A stretch of DNA of 64,000 bases from NCBI GenBank assembly GCA_016927755.1, contig JAFGLZ010000039.1:38934-102933 (forward strand). Direction: 5' to 3'. Below the pieces are notes generated by a model. The model was not told where the DNA came from, did no database searches, and saw only the letters and a program-made list of their open reading frames with translations. This stretch comes from Phycisphaerae bacterium (GTDB taxonomy: Bacteria; Planctomycetota; Phycisphaerae; UBA1845; JAFGLZ01). The translations under genes were made by a program, and so were the position numbers. Positions 34,001-42,487 of the stretch are shown one piece after another (the stretch's first letter is position 1; each line of letters starts with the position of its first letter).

Positions 34001-34795
34001 GCCGCCAAAGTCCGCGAGCTCGGCGTCGACGGCATGTACATCGACCAGTTCGGCTTCACCGGCACGGACAAGGACTGCTACAGCGACAAACACGGGCATC
34101 CGGTCCCGAGCTACCCCGTCCAGACGGAGATCGACACAACCCGGGCGATCCGCCAGGCCGTCGACGCCGTCAAGCCCGGCGTGTCGATCTACGCGGAGGA
34201 GTCCCCCACCGACGTGACGAGCCAGTACCAGGACGGCGCTTTCACGTACGAGATGAACCAGATTCACGCCCGGCGGGCGGAGATCCCGATCAACCTGTTC
34301 CGCTTCGCCGTGCCGGACCTGAAGACCTTCGAAATCCTCATCTGCGACAAGCCGACGTCATCCTGGGCCACGGGCATACGTTGGACGTTCTTCAACGGCG
34401 AGGGAATCTGGCTCGAGGGCCCGGCCGACGAGTGGTTCGCTCCCGAAACGCTCGCGACGATCCGCAAGTGCCACGCGATCCTGCGACAACACCGCGACGC
34501 CTTCACGAGCGACGACCCGACACCGCTGGTGCCGACACTGGCGCACGGCGTCTTTGCGAACCGCTTCCCGACAGAGGGCAAGGAGGTCTGGACGCTCTAC
34601 AACGCCCGGCACCGAACCGTTCGGGGCGAGCTGCTCCGCGTGCCGCATCGCGCAGGTTGGGGGTGGCAAGACGCGTGGCACGATCGACCGCTGTCGGTGG
34701 GACGACAAGGCGCGTTTGACGTTCTTAGCGCTGGCATCGGGCCACACGGCGTCGGATGCCTTGTGCGAAGCAAAACAGCACAGATCGGCCCATAG
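31058..34795 (+). CDS. Large secreted glycosidase-like protein (TIM barrel, DUF6259-like)
   Basis: A 1245-residue exported protein. The N-terminus is a short signal ('VSWVGWVAFVSYCSAAPA'). Two similar beta-sandwich modules follow (about 25-175 and 200-350): compare 'RFAVKTPDKGMKWSRDIP' with 'TFRVEQADHGMKWHAAFA', so they are a duplication. A large beta-rich region (about 550-800) precedes a TIM-barrel-like domain with 'DYLHLFDWGNCGPHGRIYG' and 'LGVDGMYIDQFGF' (Asp near residue 990), then 'SIYAEESPTDVTSQ' (Glu-Glu). These fit acid/base and nucleophile positions of GH-type barrels. I relate it to DUF6259-type proteins, not certain. A homologous tail remnant lies at 37437-37529. AAGGAG precedes the ATG. 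Confidence 0.7.
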   Translation: MCRSVSWVGWVAFVSYCSAAPANVIYLTELVAWHDSFNDVTQWQVRPDWLPHPDASANVTTDGKAARFAVKTPDKGMKWSRDIPSTPIAQAPFLYLRYCATDLKTEGEDYLVYVNDGVDGTQCSPVRLCDAIADGQWRIVAVDLRGISRGKAVSQVAIQVQAGPSGQAKLWVDEVGLAEEPPRGAVLLRGKPGAQERPDLAIDVSSVTWTAQPSWLANPTDRCRILKSQDGGVTTFRVEQADHGMKWHAAFAQPLDLTGHRYLAMRYRAARLGPYPDYALCFLGRSGDGSAYEEVVKGVDLQADGRFRTVVVPLDRAAARIPKADGMAVQVQADGAPAELQIASVRLVSRRPSTDFADLVPYRPTAQFGDHKTIDLTAVCNQSLAPLLEGLRLTGWPESAEITTSDVPFRLRRDVPALAGTGIDAKTELAIPVGCRASQVFLLMLAVMRGEEDAVYGGGAFRRIDDVDRFRLRLTYENGTVDECLPANVTTGRFEVTKGVQVLCAQADPSMTLRTLTLCDVTPHAGFAVAAITCRTSVKRLLPDLNEARPPTPVKRWDRPPTTRPVTVEEGPDQSLLWLSNGLLKVGIDPRGGLGAFELWDQAAGRQLVAPDRAVPLAALMLDGKPLAAGQMRPVRVTSVQGLRSGAPLEMVVDILPRQGVQLHASLEFTPQGALRFRGKLVNGSNTPCRVGITWPQVGPYVLGDDLAMNEYVYPCRAARIGRDDASLSTRYSGLFGVQFMATVNPRAGQGLYLRTEDTTCSERSYVLVKDAVGMLLAVRYPERAIAPGQTRPLADTLIAVSDGDWHAALEDYRRWIRTWYRSASPRKPWFREVFNFRQRFLHWLDPLYDAKTGKIDLPRAVSEAREKFGGIDYLHLFDWGNCGPHGRIYGRVGDYDPYDFIKGGRRSLHDAIAAIRTSGIPVGLYIEGYLLDERGKLGQAHGKDWQLLRPDGTGARWPGSSEIYVCPGVTAWREVQAQTYAAKVRELGVDGMYIDQFGFTGTDKDCYSDKHGHPVPSYPVQTEIDTTRAIRQAVDAVKPGVSIYAEESPTDVTSQYQDGAFTYEMNQIHARRAEIPINLFRFAVPDLKTFEILICDKPTSSWATGIRWTFFNGEGIWLEGPADEWFAPETLATIRKCHAILRQHRDAFTSDDPTPLVPTLAHGVFANRFPTEGKEVWTLYNARHRTVRGELLRVPHRAGWGWQDAWHDRPLSVGRQGAFDVLSAGIGPHGVGCLVRSKTAQIGP

Positions 34796-34925
34796 GCGGC
34801 GCGACCGTGGAGAAGGGCCTCTGCCGCAGATCATGCCGCCTAGCGCTTGCGATAAGACTCCTTCTCCAAAGCATGAAGTCGCCGAGCCGCACGTCGGGAC
34901 ACACCCTATTGCCGAGTTCGCGCCG

Positions 34926-37085
34926 CTAGTCGACGGTCACCTCCGCGCCCTTCGGGAGCGTCTTGACCTTGATCTTGCTGATGTCCGCGATGTCGTACGG
35001 CGTGTTGATGCCCGGGCCGTAGTGCAGATACGTACTGCCAATCGAGGTCGATCCCGACAGAGGCGTTACGACCAGCTTGACCTTGTCTCCGATTGCGACG
35101 GCCCCGAGTTCCATCGGCCAGGCAAGATACCCGCTTGCACCGCCGGTATCGTACGCCTGATAGCCTCGGCGGACGCCGTTGACCAGCACCTCCACGGTCA
35201 CATCCTGAACCGCGAATCCCAGGTTCAACGGATCGCCGTCGGATCGGGCAAAAGACGAGCCCGACACGTAGGCGTTCATGGTCTCCTTGGAGAAGGACAC
35301 CGTGCAAGTCGATTCCTTCGAGTCGGCCTCCACGGCCGCCTTTACGGTGGCCGTGCCCTCGTTGCTGCTCTTGACCTTGATGGTCGCCTGCCCGCCCGCG
35401 TTCGTCTTGACGGGGTTGCCGCCGACAAGCGTACCCAAGTCGGTCGAGAACGTGACGTCCTTGTCCGCCACCGCATCCCCCGTCGGAACCGCGACGTCGC
35501 CGTCCTTCCATCGCTTCAGCGTCGCCGTGATCGTCGACGTCTGGGCCCCATCGGCACGCACGCTGGCGGGGCTCGCCGTCAGAGTGATGTCGTACGTTTT
35601 CAGCGTAATGCTCACGGTATTCGCGCCGGTCTTCAGCGTGACCGTCTTCTTGCCCTCGCCAAGCACCTTCCCGCCGCTGTCGAGAGCCTGAGCCTTGAAG
35701 ACGGCCTCATAGCCGGGAATCAGTCCCTTGAACTCCTTCGGAGCGTGGGGAATGTCCTCTACGGTGTCGGGGTCCGGCAGGGGCACGAACTTCTCGGTGT
35801 ACGAGATCGTCACGCTGATCGTGTTCGTGCCGGGAATGCTCCCGTAGTTGGAGGCGTTCGCGTTGGCCCACGTCGGCAGGTAGAAGTAATCGCCGGTGTA
35901 CGATTTCTCTTGGAGCGCGGCCGTGCCGCTCGTCTTGCCCATGGCGGTGTTGGCATACGTCTGCTCCGCCGACTTGCAACCGCCGAGCATCGTCGGGAAG
36001 TACAGCAGCATCGGGTCCAGCGCATCCACCGGATCGGGATAACCCTCCCATGCCAGCAGGTACTTGGCGCTCATCGTGTCGAAGATCCATTTCACGTCCC
36101 ATCCAATCGGCGTGCAAAGGTAGATGTATTGCGCCCCCAGGGTACCGAGCTTCTCGTCCCAGAGATCATCACGGATGTAGAAGTACCAGGTGGGGGTGTC
36201 GTGGAAACCGCTTTCGTTCCGCAGGATGATGATCCGCTCGTTCTCCCACTCCTCCTTGATCATTGGCACTTCCGCGGGATGAGCGTTCCAGTACGCCTCC
36301 GCAGCCGTTACCTGGAAGTAGACGTGATCCCGCAAGATGGCGCCAGGCTCGAGCGCTCGGAGGCGCAGAAAAGCGTTCGCGCAAATGCAGACGATGCCGT
36401 AGTCCTTCAGGCCGTAAAAGTCGCTGAACCCTAACGTCGCGTAACCGTCGCTCTCAGCGTTGTTCTTGACCGTGATGTCCCCGGACGACCAACCGTAGTT
36501 GGTCACCATGTCGTTCCGGGTCCAGTTGAACACATTGGTCGCCGCCCCGCCCAATGATTCCGTCGCAGCGCTCAGGAAGAGCGCCTTCCTTTTGCCGGTC
36601 GTCTGAATGACGCTGCCCGGCCCCGGTGGCTTGGCCAGCAGCGTTGCCTTGCCCTTTGCCCCCCCTGCCTGACAGAGGCGGCTCTTGGTCATCTGTTTCT
36701 GGAGTTGTGCTAGCCTGGTCTCGGCATCATAGGCGCCCTCGATCGCGAAGTCCGTACCAGTGTCAATCACCACCGCCTTGCCGTTAGCAAGCTTGACCCA
36801 GACGGTATGATCATCGTCACAGAGATGGGCACCTTGCACGTCGGACTGTCCCTTCAAGCTCTCAACCAAGGCCGCTCTCGCCTCCTCCGGAGACTTCGTG
36901 GCCAGCAGAGCCCGATACTCAGCGCACGAGTCCTCGATGGTCTTCTGGCTCGCCTCATCGATAACGAGCTCGGAAGGTGCCGTGGGACCACCCGGGGTCG
37001 GCGGGAAGCAGGAGAAACAGAGCAGTGAAACCACCACGGATGACGTGATCATGAACCAAGCAGCGTATCGTCGCGACATAATCAT
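34926..37085 (-). CDS. Exported Big-domain protein with possible degenerate caspase-like core
   Basis: A 719-residue protein with a signal peptide ('MITSSVVVSLLCFSCFPP', possibly a lipoprotein at one of the Cys). Residues about 50-120 look like a small helical domain. About 170-400 resembles the peptidase-C25/caspase-like fold: 'DYGIVCICANAF' lies where such proteins have a His-Gly, and 'AQYIYLCTPIG' where they have the catalytic Cys. Residues about 505-600 are a Big_1-type Ig domain ('ASPASVRADGAQTSTITATL'), followed by a C-terminal beta module ending in 'KTLPKGAEVTVD'. GGGAGGAGAG lies before two close ATGs (37085 and 37079). Convergent with the large glycosidase-like gene. Peptidase fold assignment is tentative. 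Confidence 0.65.
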   Translation of the reverse strand: MIMSRRYAAWFMITSSVVVSLLCFSCFPPTPGGPTAPSELVIDEASQKTIEDSCAEYRALLATKSPEEARAALVESLKGQSDVQGAHLCDDDHTVWVKLANGKAVVIDTGTDFAIEGAYDAETRLAQLQKQMTKSRLCQAGGAKGKATLLAKPPGPGSVIQTTGKRKALFLSAATESLGGAATNVFNWTRNDMVTNYGWSSGDITVKNNAESDGYATLGFSDFYGLKDYGIVCICANAFLRLRALEPGAILRDHVYFQVTAAEAYWNAHPAEVPMIKEEWENERIIILRNESGFHDTPTWYFYIRDDLWDEKLGTLGAQYIYLCTPIGWDVKWIFDTMSAKYLLAWEGYPDPVDALDPMLLYFPTMLGGCKSAEQTYANTAMGKTSGTAALQEKSYTGDYFYLPTWANANASNYGSIPGTNTISVTISYTEKFVPLPDPDTVEDIPHAPKEFKGLIPGYEAVFKAQALDSGGKVLGEGKKTVTLKTGANTVSITLKTYDITLTASPASVRADGAQTSTITATLKRWKDGDVAVPTGDAVADKDVTFSTDLGTLVGGNPVKTNAGGQATIKVKSSNEGTATVKAAVEADSKESTCTVSFSKETMNAYVSGSSFARSDGDPLNLGFAVQDVTVEVLVNGVRRGYQAYDTGGASGYLAWPMELGAVAIGDKVKLVVTPLSGSTSIGSTYLHYGPGINTPYDIADISKIKVKTLPKGAEVTVD

Positions 37086-37584
37086 CTCTCCTCCCAGAGA
37101 CGCGGAACCCCGCGTCCTTGCACCGAAGGCGCTTGGCCCCGCACAGATACCCCGAATGGAATCAGTGCGGCTGAAGCTATTGAAGCCGTGCTGGACCCGT
37201 GGGAGCCCCCAGAATGACCGAGCATCTTCCACCGCAACTACGAGTGACTTGGACGAAGACGCTTAGCCCCCACTCAGGGTATCCATCATACAGAAGGGTA
37301 TCTGGATGGATCAATGGGGGTGCGCGAATTCCCTTGGGGCGAAGCGACGTCTATGCTCTGGTGTTCGCCAGCGACCTGGGATTCGCCCTGCGGAGCGGCA
37401 AGGGGAAAGGTCAACATGCCGGCCCCGTCGGCTTAGCCCCATCACGTGCGACGAGAGGGTTCATTCAACCTGAACGCCGCTGCCCTCGGCCCGCAGGGAG
37501 TGGGATGTTTCGTCCGGAGCAAGGAGTAGGATAGACTAATCGCTCAACTGAGTCACCGGCATTCATCCGCTCCGGAGCTCCCCC
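37086..37584. other. Divergent intergenic region with a gene-tail remnant
   Basis: 499 bases between two exported-protein genes. Apart from the remnant at 37437-37529 I see no gene. A 111-codon frame (37199-37534) reads through it in another frame and is not protein-like. No clear promoter pair was found for the divergent genes. Confidence 0.45.
37437..37529 (+). pseudogene. Remnant of the 3' end of a paralogue of the 31058 gene
   Basis: Positions 37464-37529 encode 'FNLNAAALGPQGVGCFVRSKE' plus stop TAG. The 31058-34795 protein ends with 'FDVLSAGIGPHGVGCLVRSK' and a few more residues. About 13 of 20 positions agree. An in-frame stop at 37434 closes the upstream side, so only about 30 codons remain. 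It shows that a second member of this giant family once lay here. Confidence 0.6.
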
Positions 37585-39648
37585 ATGAATCGTCGTGCTG
37601 TCGCCGTGGTCTGGATAGCGTGCGGCCTCGTGTCTGCAAAAGTCCTCGCGGCATCGGCACCGAGGGTCGCGGTGACGGTTCCCCCCGACGGAGCTACTGA
37701 CGTCGAACCGGCCACGGACCGGCTCGTGATCCGCTTCGATGCCGAGATGAGGACCGACACCTATAGCCTCGTCCCCGTGGAAGGCGTCGATCTGCCCGAA
37801 CCCGCGGGCGACGAACCGTTCGCCTTCACCGACGCAAAGACGTTCGTAATGCGAGTGAAGCTCGCACCCGACAAGGCCTACGCCTTCGGGATCAACAGCG
37901 CGAGGCGTCAAGGCTTCAAGTCCGCTTCGGGCGAACCGGTCGCCCCTGTCGTCGTTCGATTCCGCACGGGCCGAGGCGGCTCGAAGCCCACGCAGGGCGG
38001 TCTAGGTATCGCCGACGACGACAAGGAATCCGAGCAGGGCAGATGGGTCAAGATCGAGAAAGACGAGCCCCGGCCGAAAAAGGATGGGCTGGGTATCCCG
38101 GACGACGCGGCGGATGAGTCCGCCGCGCCCACCATATCCCAGCGCGAGGAACCTGTCCCGCCGTCGGACGCTCGCGGCAAATCACCGTCCGCCCCCCAGA
38201 AGCTGCCCGAAGGGTGGGTATTGATGGATGACAAGTTCTCTGGCTCGCAGGTTGCGGTACCGCCCGGTTGGACGCCAAGGATTCGCAACAGCGCCGCCCT
38301 GTGCATCGAGCCGGACGAGGTGCCCAGAGCGGCGGCCTTCTTCGTACCCTCGCTATTGAGCCAGCAGGCGCAGCCCGACGAATTGGCCGACGGCTTCGAC
38401 GAGATGCTCCGTCGCGGCATGCCCGACCTGAGCACGCAAGTCAAACGCAACCCCTCGGCCGACTCGGTCGAGAGAGATCTCGCGGCCTCGGTGGGCCAGG
38501 TCGCTCTGGTCGGATCGTACCGGGCCGTCATCAGCCGATCCGGGATGGGCTTCGTCATGGGATACCTCTGCCCCGCCGATCGGGTCGATCGGCTTCGCCC
38601 GACGTTCCACGAGATCCTGGCGAGCTACCGGTTCACCGGGCCCAAGATGCGACTGAAGCCGTTCAAGTCGGCGGCCATCGAACTACGAATCCCTTCCGGC
38701 TGGCAGGTCCAGACGAGTGAGGCCAACGGGACGGCCAATCACGACATCGACTGGGCTGTGTCATGCCCACGGATCCCAGGCGCTAGGGCGTTCACGTTCA
38801 CGCCGAAGTTCATCTCTTCGAACTGGGTCACCAGCCCGATGAACGGCGCGGTGGACCAGACGGGCCTGGCGATCTGGCGGAACAAGGGGTATCAGGTGGC
38901 CGACTTCGCCTCGGCCGAGCAAGTGATGCAGACGGCGCTGGGAACCTTGCTGCCCGGACTCCAGGTCACCCGTCAACAATCCCTCGACGCCCTGCGCAAC
39001 ATGTTCATGCAGCTTCACGCACAAACGATTCAGCGCCTGCGGACGGCCAACAGCGGGATGGATTTCGTGGCGATCGAGCTCATCGGGCGACGCCAGGTTG
39101 AGGGCGTGGAGATGCGATCGGTCCTCACACTCAGCCTGACAACCACCGTCACCATCGCCGGCATGAAGGGACGGATGTCGATCTGGGTCCTTCAGGTCCG
39201 AGGCTGCGAGGCGCCGGCCACTCAGTTCCCCAGCCTGGCCCCCCTTCTGGATCGCGTCACCGGCAGTTTCACGTACACGCCCTGGTGGACCCGCGAGGTG
39301 CAGAAGGCCAACGCCCAGGAGGCCGAGGCCAACCGTAAGCTCTGGGCCTACATCAACAAGGTCCAGGGCGAGATCTGGGACAACCGCATGCGGACCCGCG
39401 GCGCGATCAATGAGATGATGTACGACACGCTGATCGCCGGCAACTACGGCTACGTGAACAAAGAGACCGGCACGATCGAGAAGATTCCCGCGGAACACAT
39501 TGAGGGGTTCAAGGACGAGTACGGGCGGGTCGTCAGCCCGGAGGAGACCATCGAGAAGAAGATCGACCCTCGCTGGGCGACTCGTCTGCGCGAGGCGACC
39601 GTCGACGATTACATGAACTTCGACCGGCGGCTACAGGTTTGGCCGTAG
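37585..39648 (+). CDS. Exported protein with N-terminal Big_5 domain, otherwise unknown
   Basis: A 687-residue secreted protein. After a signal peptide ('VVWIACGLVSAKVLAA'), residues about 25-130 form a Big_5-type Ig domain ('VTVPPDGATDVEPATDRLVIRF', 'VVVRFRTGRGG'). A charged linker carries two copies of 'GLGI-x-DD' ('GLGIADDDK', 'GLGIPDDAA'). From about residue 210 to the end there is a soluble alpha/beta region without a family I recognise ('LPEGWVLMDDKFSGSQVAVPPGW', 'WYTREVQKANAQ'-like C-terminal helices). The ATG is preceded by CCGGAG. It is convergent with the PHP gene with a gap of only 7 bases. Confidence 0.75.
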   Translation: MNRRAVAVVWIACGLVSAKVLAASAPRVAVTVPPDGATDVEPATDRLVIRFDAEMRTDTYSLVPVEGVDLPEPAGDEPFAFTDAKTFVMRVKLAPDKAYAFGINSARRQGFKSASGEPVAPVVVRFRTGRGGSKPTQGGLGIADDDKESEQGRWVKIEKDEPRPKKDGLGIPDDAADESAAPTISQREEPVPPSDARGKSPSAPQKLPEGWVLMDDKFSGSQVAVPPGWTPRIRNSAALCIEPDEVPRAAAFFVPSLLSQQAQPDELADGFDEMLRRGMPDLSTQVKRNPSADSVERDLAASVGQVALVGSYRAVISRSGMGFVMGYLCPADRVDRLRPTFHEILASYRFTGPKMRLKPFKSAAIELRIPSGWQVQTSEANGTANHDIDWAVSCPRIPGARAFTFTPKFISSNWVTSPMNGAVDQTGLAIWRNKGYQVADFASAEQVMQTALGTLLPGLQVTRQQSLDALRNMFMQLHAQTIQRLRTANSGMDFVAIELIGRRQVEGVEMRSVLTLSLTTTVTIAGMKGRMSIWVLQVRGCEAPATQFPSLAPLLDRVTGSFTYTPWWTREVQKANAQEAEANRKLWAYINKVQGEIWDNRMRTRGAINEMMYDTLIAGNYGYVNKETGTIEKIPAEHIEGFKDEYGRVVSPEETIEKKIDPRWATRLREATVDDYMNFDRRLQVWP

Positions 39649-39655
39649 CGGACCG

Positions 39656-40660
39656 TCATGGTCGCGCGGCATCCTCCGGCCACACCGGCTGCATCCACGC
39701 CATCGTGTCGTCGCTGGCGTGAACTCGCACGCGAACGTACTTCTCCAACGAGCTGCCACGGAGCCGATAGTCGGCCTGAGTGCCGGCAACCTTCGCCAGC
39801 GGCATGCCCCCGTGCCCGAGGAACCAGATCGTGTACGTAACCCCGTCCGCCGGCTTGACGCGGACCCGGATCGTCTTACCCTCGACGGTATACTCGTCGA
39901 TCTCCGGCCCGGATGACGCGTAGAACTTACCCGCGGCCAGATTCTTCAGGATCTCGTCGCGAGTCAGCTTGGCCACGCGGACCATGACCCACCCCCCGCC
40001 GGGATTCAGCCGCTTGGGACCAAACGTCTGATAGTCGTGGGTATCATCAGATGCGACGGCGTACGCCCGTTTGCCCGCCGTCAGAGCCGCTTCATATGCA
40101 TGCTCGAACAGAGGGTTCTCGATAAGGCTCCACCGGTCCCCCCGCGTGGCGTGGTTGTACACCTCCATCAGGAAAGTGTCGGAGACCTTCGACAGCGCTG
40201 TCCGATCGCGGAGGTAGAACGACGGGTGATTGAGTTGGATGACCGCGCCGGCTCGCGCGACCATCTCCATGTTGGCCGTCAAAGCAGGTAGAATCTCCGT
40301 CTTGACGATGGGCTCGAGCGGAGCCGTGATCCCCAGCGCGTTGATGTGGACGTTGAAGTCCCCCAGCGCTCGCGTCGCCGAAAGCTCAACGCCGGGGATC
40401 GCCACGAAAGAGGCATCCGTATGTCGATCAAAGAATTCCATCGGCGCCACCTTGTCGTGGTCGGTCAGCACAAGGAACTGATACCCATGGTGCTTGTACC
40501 ACTTGATCACCGCATCCGGTGAAGCGTTTCCATCGCTGATCGTGCTGTGGGCGTGGGTGTTGCCCTTGGCCCAGAAGCCCTCGGCCCCGGATGCACCGAT
40601 GGCCGCGCACGACAGAACGATCGCGGCGGCCAGCCCCTCTCTCGCACGCGCTCTTGGCAT
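39656..40660 (-). CDS. Exported PHP-domain metal-dependent phosphoesterase
   Basis: A 334-residue protein with a signal peptide ('GLAAAIVLSCAAIGASGA'). PHP metal-ligand motifs are complete: 'GNTHAHSTISDG' (H-x-H), 'FLVLTDHDK' (DHD), 'IPGVELSA' (Glu), 'FNVHINALG' (His), and later 'AVASDDTHDYQ' (Asp/His). The family hydrolyses phosphoesters with two or three metal ions; export suggests scavenging of an extracellular phosphorylated compound. C-terminal residues about 255-330 form a small beta module ('GKTIRVRVKPADGVTYTIWF'). Length normal for exported PHP proteins. Confidence 0.9.
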   Translation of the reverse strand: MPRARAREGLAAAIVLSCAAIGASGAEGFWAKGNTHAHSTISDGNASPDAVIKWYKHHGYQFLVLTDHDKVAPMEFFDRHTDASFVAIPGVELSATRALGDFNVHINALGITAPLEPIVKTEILPALTANMEMVARAGAVIQLNHPSFYLRDRTALSKVSDTFLMEVYNHATRGDRWSLIENPLFEHAYEAALTAGKRAYAVASDDTHDYQTFGPKRLNPGGGWVMVRVAKLTRDEILKNLAAGKFYASSGPEIDEYTVEGKTIRVRVKPADGVTYTIWFLGHGGMPLAKVAGTQADYRLRGSSLEKYVRVRVHASDDTMAWMQPVWPEDAARP

Positions 40661-40779
40661 CCGTTACTCCTTCATGTCATCACTGAAGGGCCGTGCCGTC
40701 GTGGCATGGGCGCCTCAACGAGACTCAGAGTCCTAGCCCTGGAGCCTGAAGTCTGAGGCCTGAGGTCCTCCGAAGTGCG

Positions 40780-41247
40780 TCAAGACGAACCCTGCGCCTG
40801 CTGCTTGATCCGATGCTTGCCGTGGCAGTCGGTGCACACCTGCCCCGGCTCAGGCGCTTTCCGCAAGACGGCGCCCAGGACCTTCTTCTCTGGATGGTTG
40901 TCCGCGACCTTGTGGCACGTCCGGCAGAACTTCGGGACGTCCTCATGCTTGATGACGACGTCGGGTTTCGTGGCGCCGATCTTCTCGTCGTTTGCGTGGC
41001 CGATGCTGGGGCCGTGACACTTGGCGCAGGTAATGTCCCTCTTCAAATGCGTCTTGGACAGGGGCTCCTTGGCAAACGGGATGTGGCAGACACAGCAGCC
41101 GGCATTGTTGCCCAGCGGGTTCTGCCCCGCTGCGCCGGCATCCGAACCGGCGCTCGGCCTTGCTGCCGAAGCCGTCGGCTCTGGCGATTGGCATGAGGCA
41201 ACGGCAATCAACGCAACCGGCAAGAGAAGAATCAAAGGATGTCGCAT
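40780..41247 (-). CDS. Tetraheme c-type cytochrome lipoprotein
   Basis: A 155-residue exported cytochrome. The signal ends in 'IAVASC' (Cys 19), a lipobox. Four CxxCH heme sites are present: CCVCH (51), CAKCH (74), CRTCH (108) and CTDCH (138). Several further His residues ('KTHLKR', 'VIKHEDVP', 'NHPEK') can act as distal ligands, as in class III/NapC-NrfB-like small multiheme proteins. The ATG overlaps the stop of the aldo/keto reductase gene (TGATG), so the two proteins are translationally coupled and likely work together in extracytoplasmic electron transfer. Confidence 0.92.
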   Translation of the reverse strand: MRHPLILLLPVALIAVASCQSPEPTASAARPSAGSDAGAAGQNPLGNNAGCCVCHIPFAKEPLSKTHLKRDITCAKCHGPSIGHANDEKIGATKPDVVIKHEDVPKFCRTCHKVADNHPEKKVLGAVLRKAPEPGQVCTDCHGKHRIKQQAQGSS

Positions 41248-42293
41248 CAGACCGTCTCCCACTGGCGAAGCCACTGATACTCCGGCGTCAGGTGAGCGTA
41301 GAAGTTCCGCCTGCACTCCTCCATGGCCTTCTTGTCCTTCGCGCCAGACGGCTTATCGCGCTCGTAGGATCCCTTGACGTTCTCGTCGAGCTGCTCCGGA
41401 ATATTCACGCCCGGGATGACGGCCGAGAGCCGCGGCTCCTGCAGCATCTCCTTGATCAGCACGTGGGCCCGCTGATCGACCTTGCCCTGGATCTGTTGGG
41501 GCTTGAGCCCGAAGGTCGTCCCCGCGCCGAACGGTTTGAGCCCGATCACGCCGACGTCCTTGCTCTTGGCCAGCGCCAGCAGGCTGTCGCCGCCGAACTC
41601 CTCGGTCAGGAACAAATACGGAAAGATGATCACCGAGAACTGCGGGTACTCGTTGAGCACACGGCGGAAGACCTTCGGGTTGTGGGCCGAGATCCCCAGC
41701 CAGCGAACCTTGCCCTCCTTGTGAACCTTCTCGAAGACGTCGACGACCATATCGAGCGTCCGGTTGCTGACCATCAGCATCGTGGCGATCTGCTTCTGGC
41801 CCTCGCCCCATGTGGCGCCCACCGGCCGCCACATGTCGAGCATATCGGTCTTGTAATCCTTGAGCCGGCCTTCGATCTCCCGGACGAACCGCTCCTTGGA
41901 CAGCTCCTTCTCGTATTCCTCGGTGATCTTCTGAGGCCAGGAGGCAAAGCCGATGTGCCACTTGTCGCGCTTGCCGCGGAGGGCCTCGCCGTACTGTTTG
42001 CACTCCTCGACGATGTTGGTGTCGAGATAATTCATGCCGAGCTCTGCCGCTCGCTCCAGCACCTGGACCCGGTTCTCCAGTCCCTGCGTGCCGTGCCCGC
42101 CCAGGCTGACCTCGGAGATCACGATCCCCGTCTTGCCCAGACGCCGATAGCCCATCTTGGGATTGTGGTTCTTGATCTTCGTCGCATCGATCGGCTTGGC
42201 CTCAACGGACGAATGGCCGGCCAAGGCCGCGCCGGCGACGGCGGCCGATGTCGCCTTGAGAAACTCCCGCCTGGTCTTGTCACAAGCTGACAT
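41247..42293 (-). CDS. Tat-exported aldo/keto-reductase-fold protein lacking most of the catalytic tetrad
   Basis: A 348-residue protein. It begins with a Tat signal ('KTRREFLKATSAAVAGAALAG'). The AKR barrel follows: 'YRRLGKTGIVISEVSLGGHG', 'ERAAELGMNYLDTN', 'VRWLGISAHNPKVF', 'VGVIGLKPFGAG', 'VIPGVNIPEQLDENV'. The catalytic Asp (D91) is kept. The loop that should carry the Tyr (DTAxxYG) is shortened to 'DTNIVEECKQYGEAL', the Lys strand reads 'HIGFASWP', and the QxH motif reads 'MWRPVG'. Usual NADPH-dependent reduction therefore seems unlikely; NADPH is also absent outside the cytoplasm unless carried by Tat. The stop overlaps the tetraheme cytochrome start. Confidence 0.9.
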   Translation of the reverse strand: MSACDKTRREFLKATSAAVAGAALAGHSSVEAKPIDATKIKNHNPKMGYRRLGKTGIVISEVSLGGHGTQGLENRVQVLERAAELGMNYLDTNIVEECKQYGEALRGKRDKWHIGFASWPQKITEEYEKELSKERFVREIEGRLKDYKTDMLDMWRPVGATWGEGQKQIATMLMVSNRTLDMVVDVFEKVHKEGKVRWLGISAHNPKVFRRVLNEYPQFSVIIFPYLFLTEEFGGDSLLALAKSKDVGVIGLKPFGAGTTFGLKPQQIQGKVDQRAHVLIKEMLQEPRLSAVIPGVNIPEQLDENVKGSYERDKPSGAKDKKAMEECRRNFYAHLTPEYQWLRQWETV

Positions 42294-42487
42294 CCTCGGG
42301 CTCCTAACGGATGAGGGGCGTTATTCCAACTGAGCGGCTGGGCGATCCGCAGCAAACGTCGCGGGACGCCGCGCTGCTCTGAGTCTAGCATAGCGAAGCT
42401 GGCCAGAGAACCCGTGTCGCCCGAGTTGCCGACGCGAGGTCGCGTCATCTAGAATCGCCGGTCGGGAACATTGTGGAGAGCAAACAG

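Noticed and set aside
34809..34867. GGAGAAGG ... CCTTCTCC inverted repeat between convergent genes
   Set aside because: The 43-base loop and 8-base stem are within chance expectation; no other sign of a terminator.
37199..37534. 111-codon plus-strand frame
   Set aside because: Reads through the glycosidase tail remnant in the wrong frame and shows no domain pattern.
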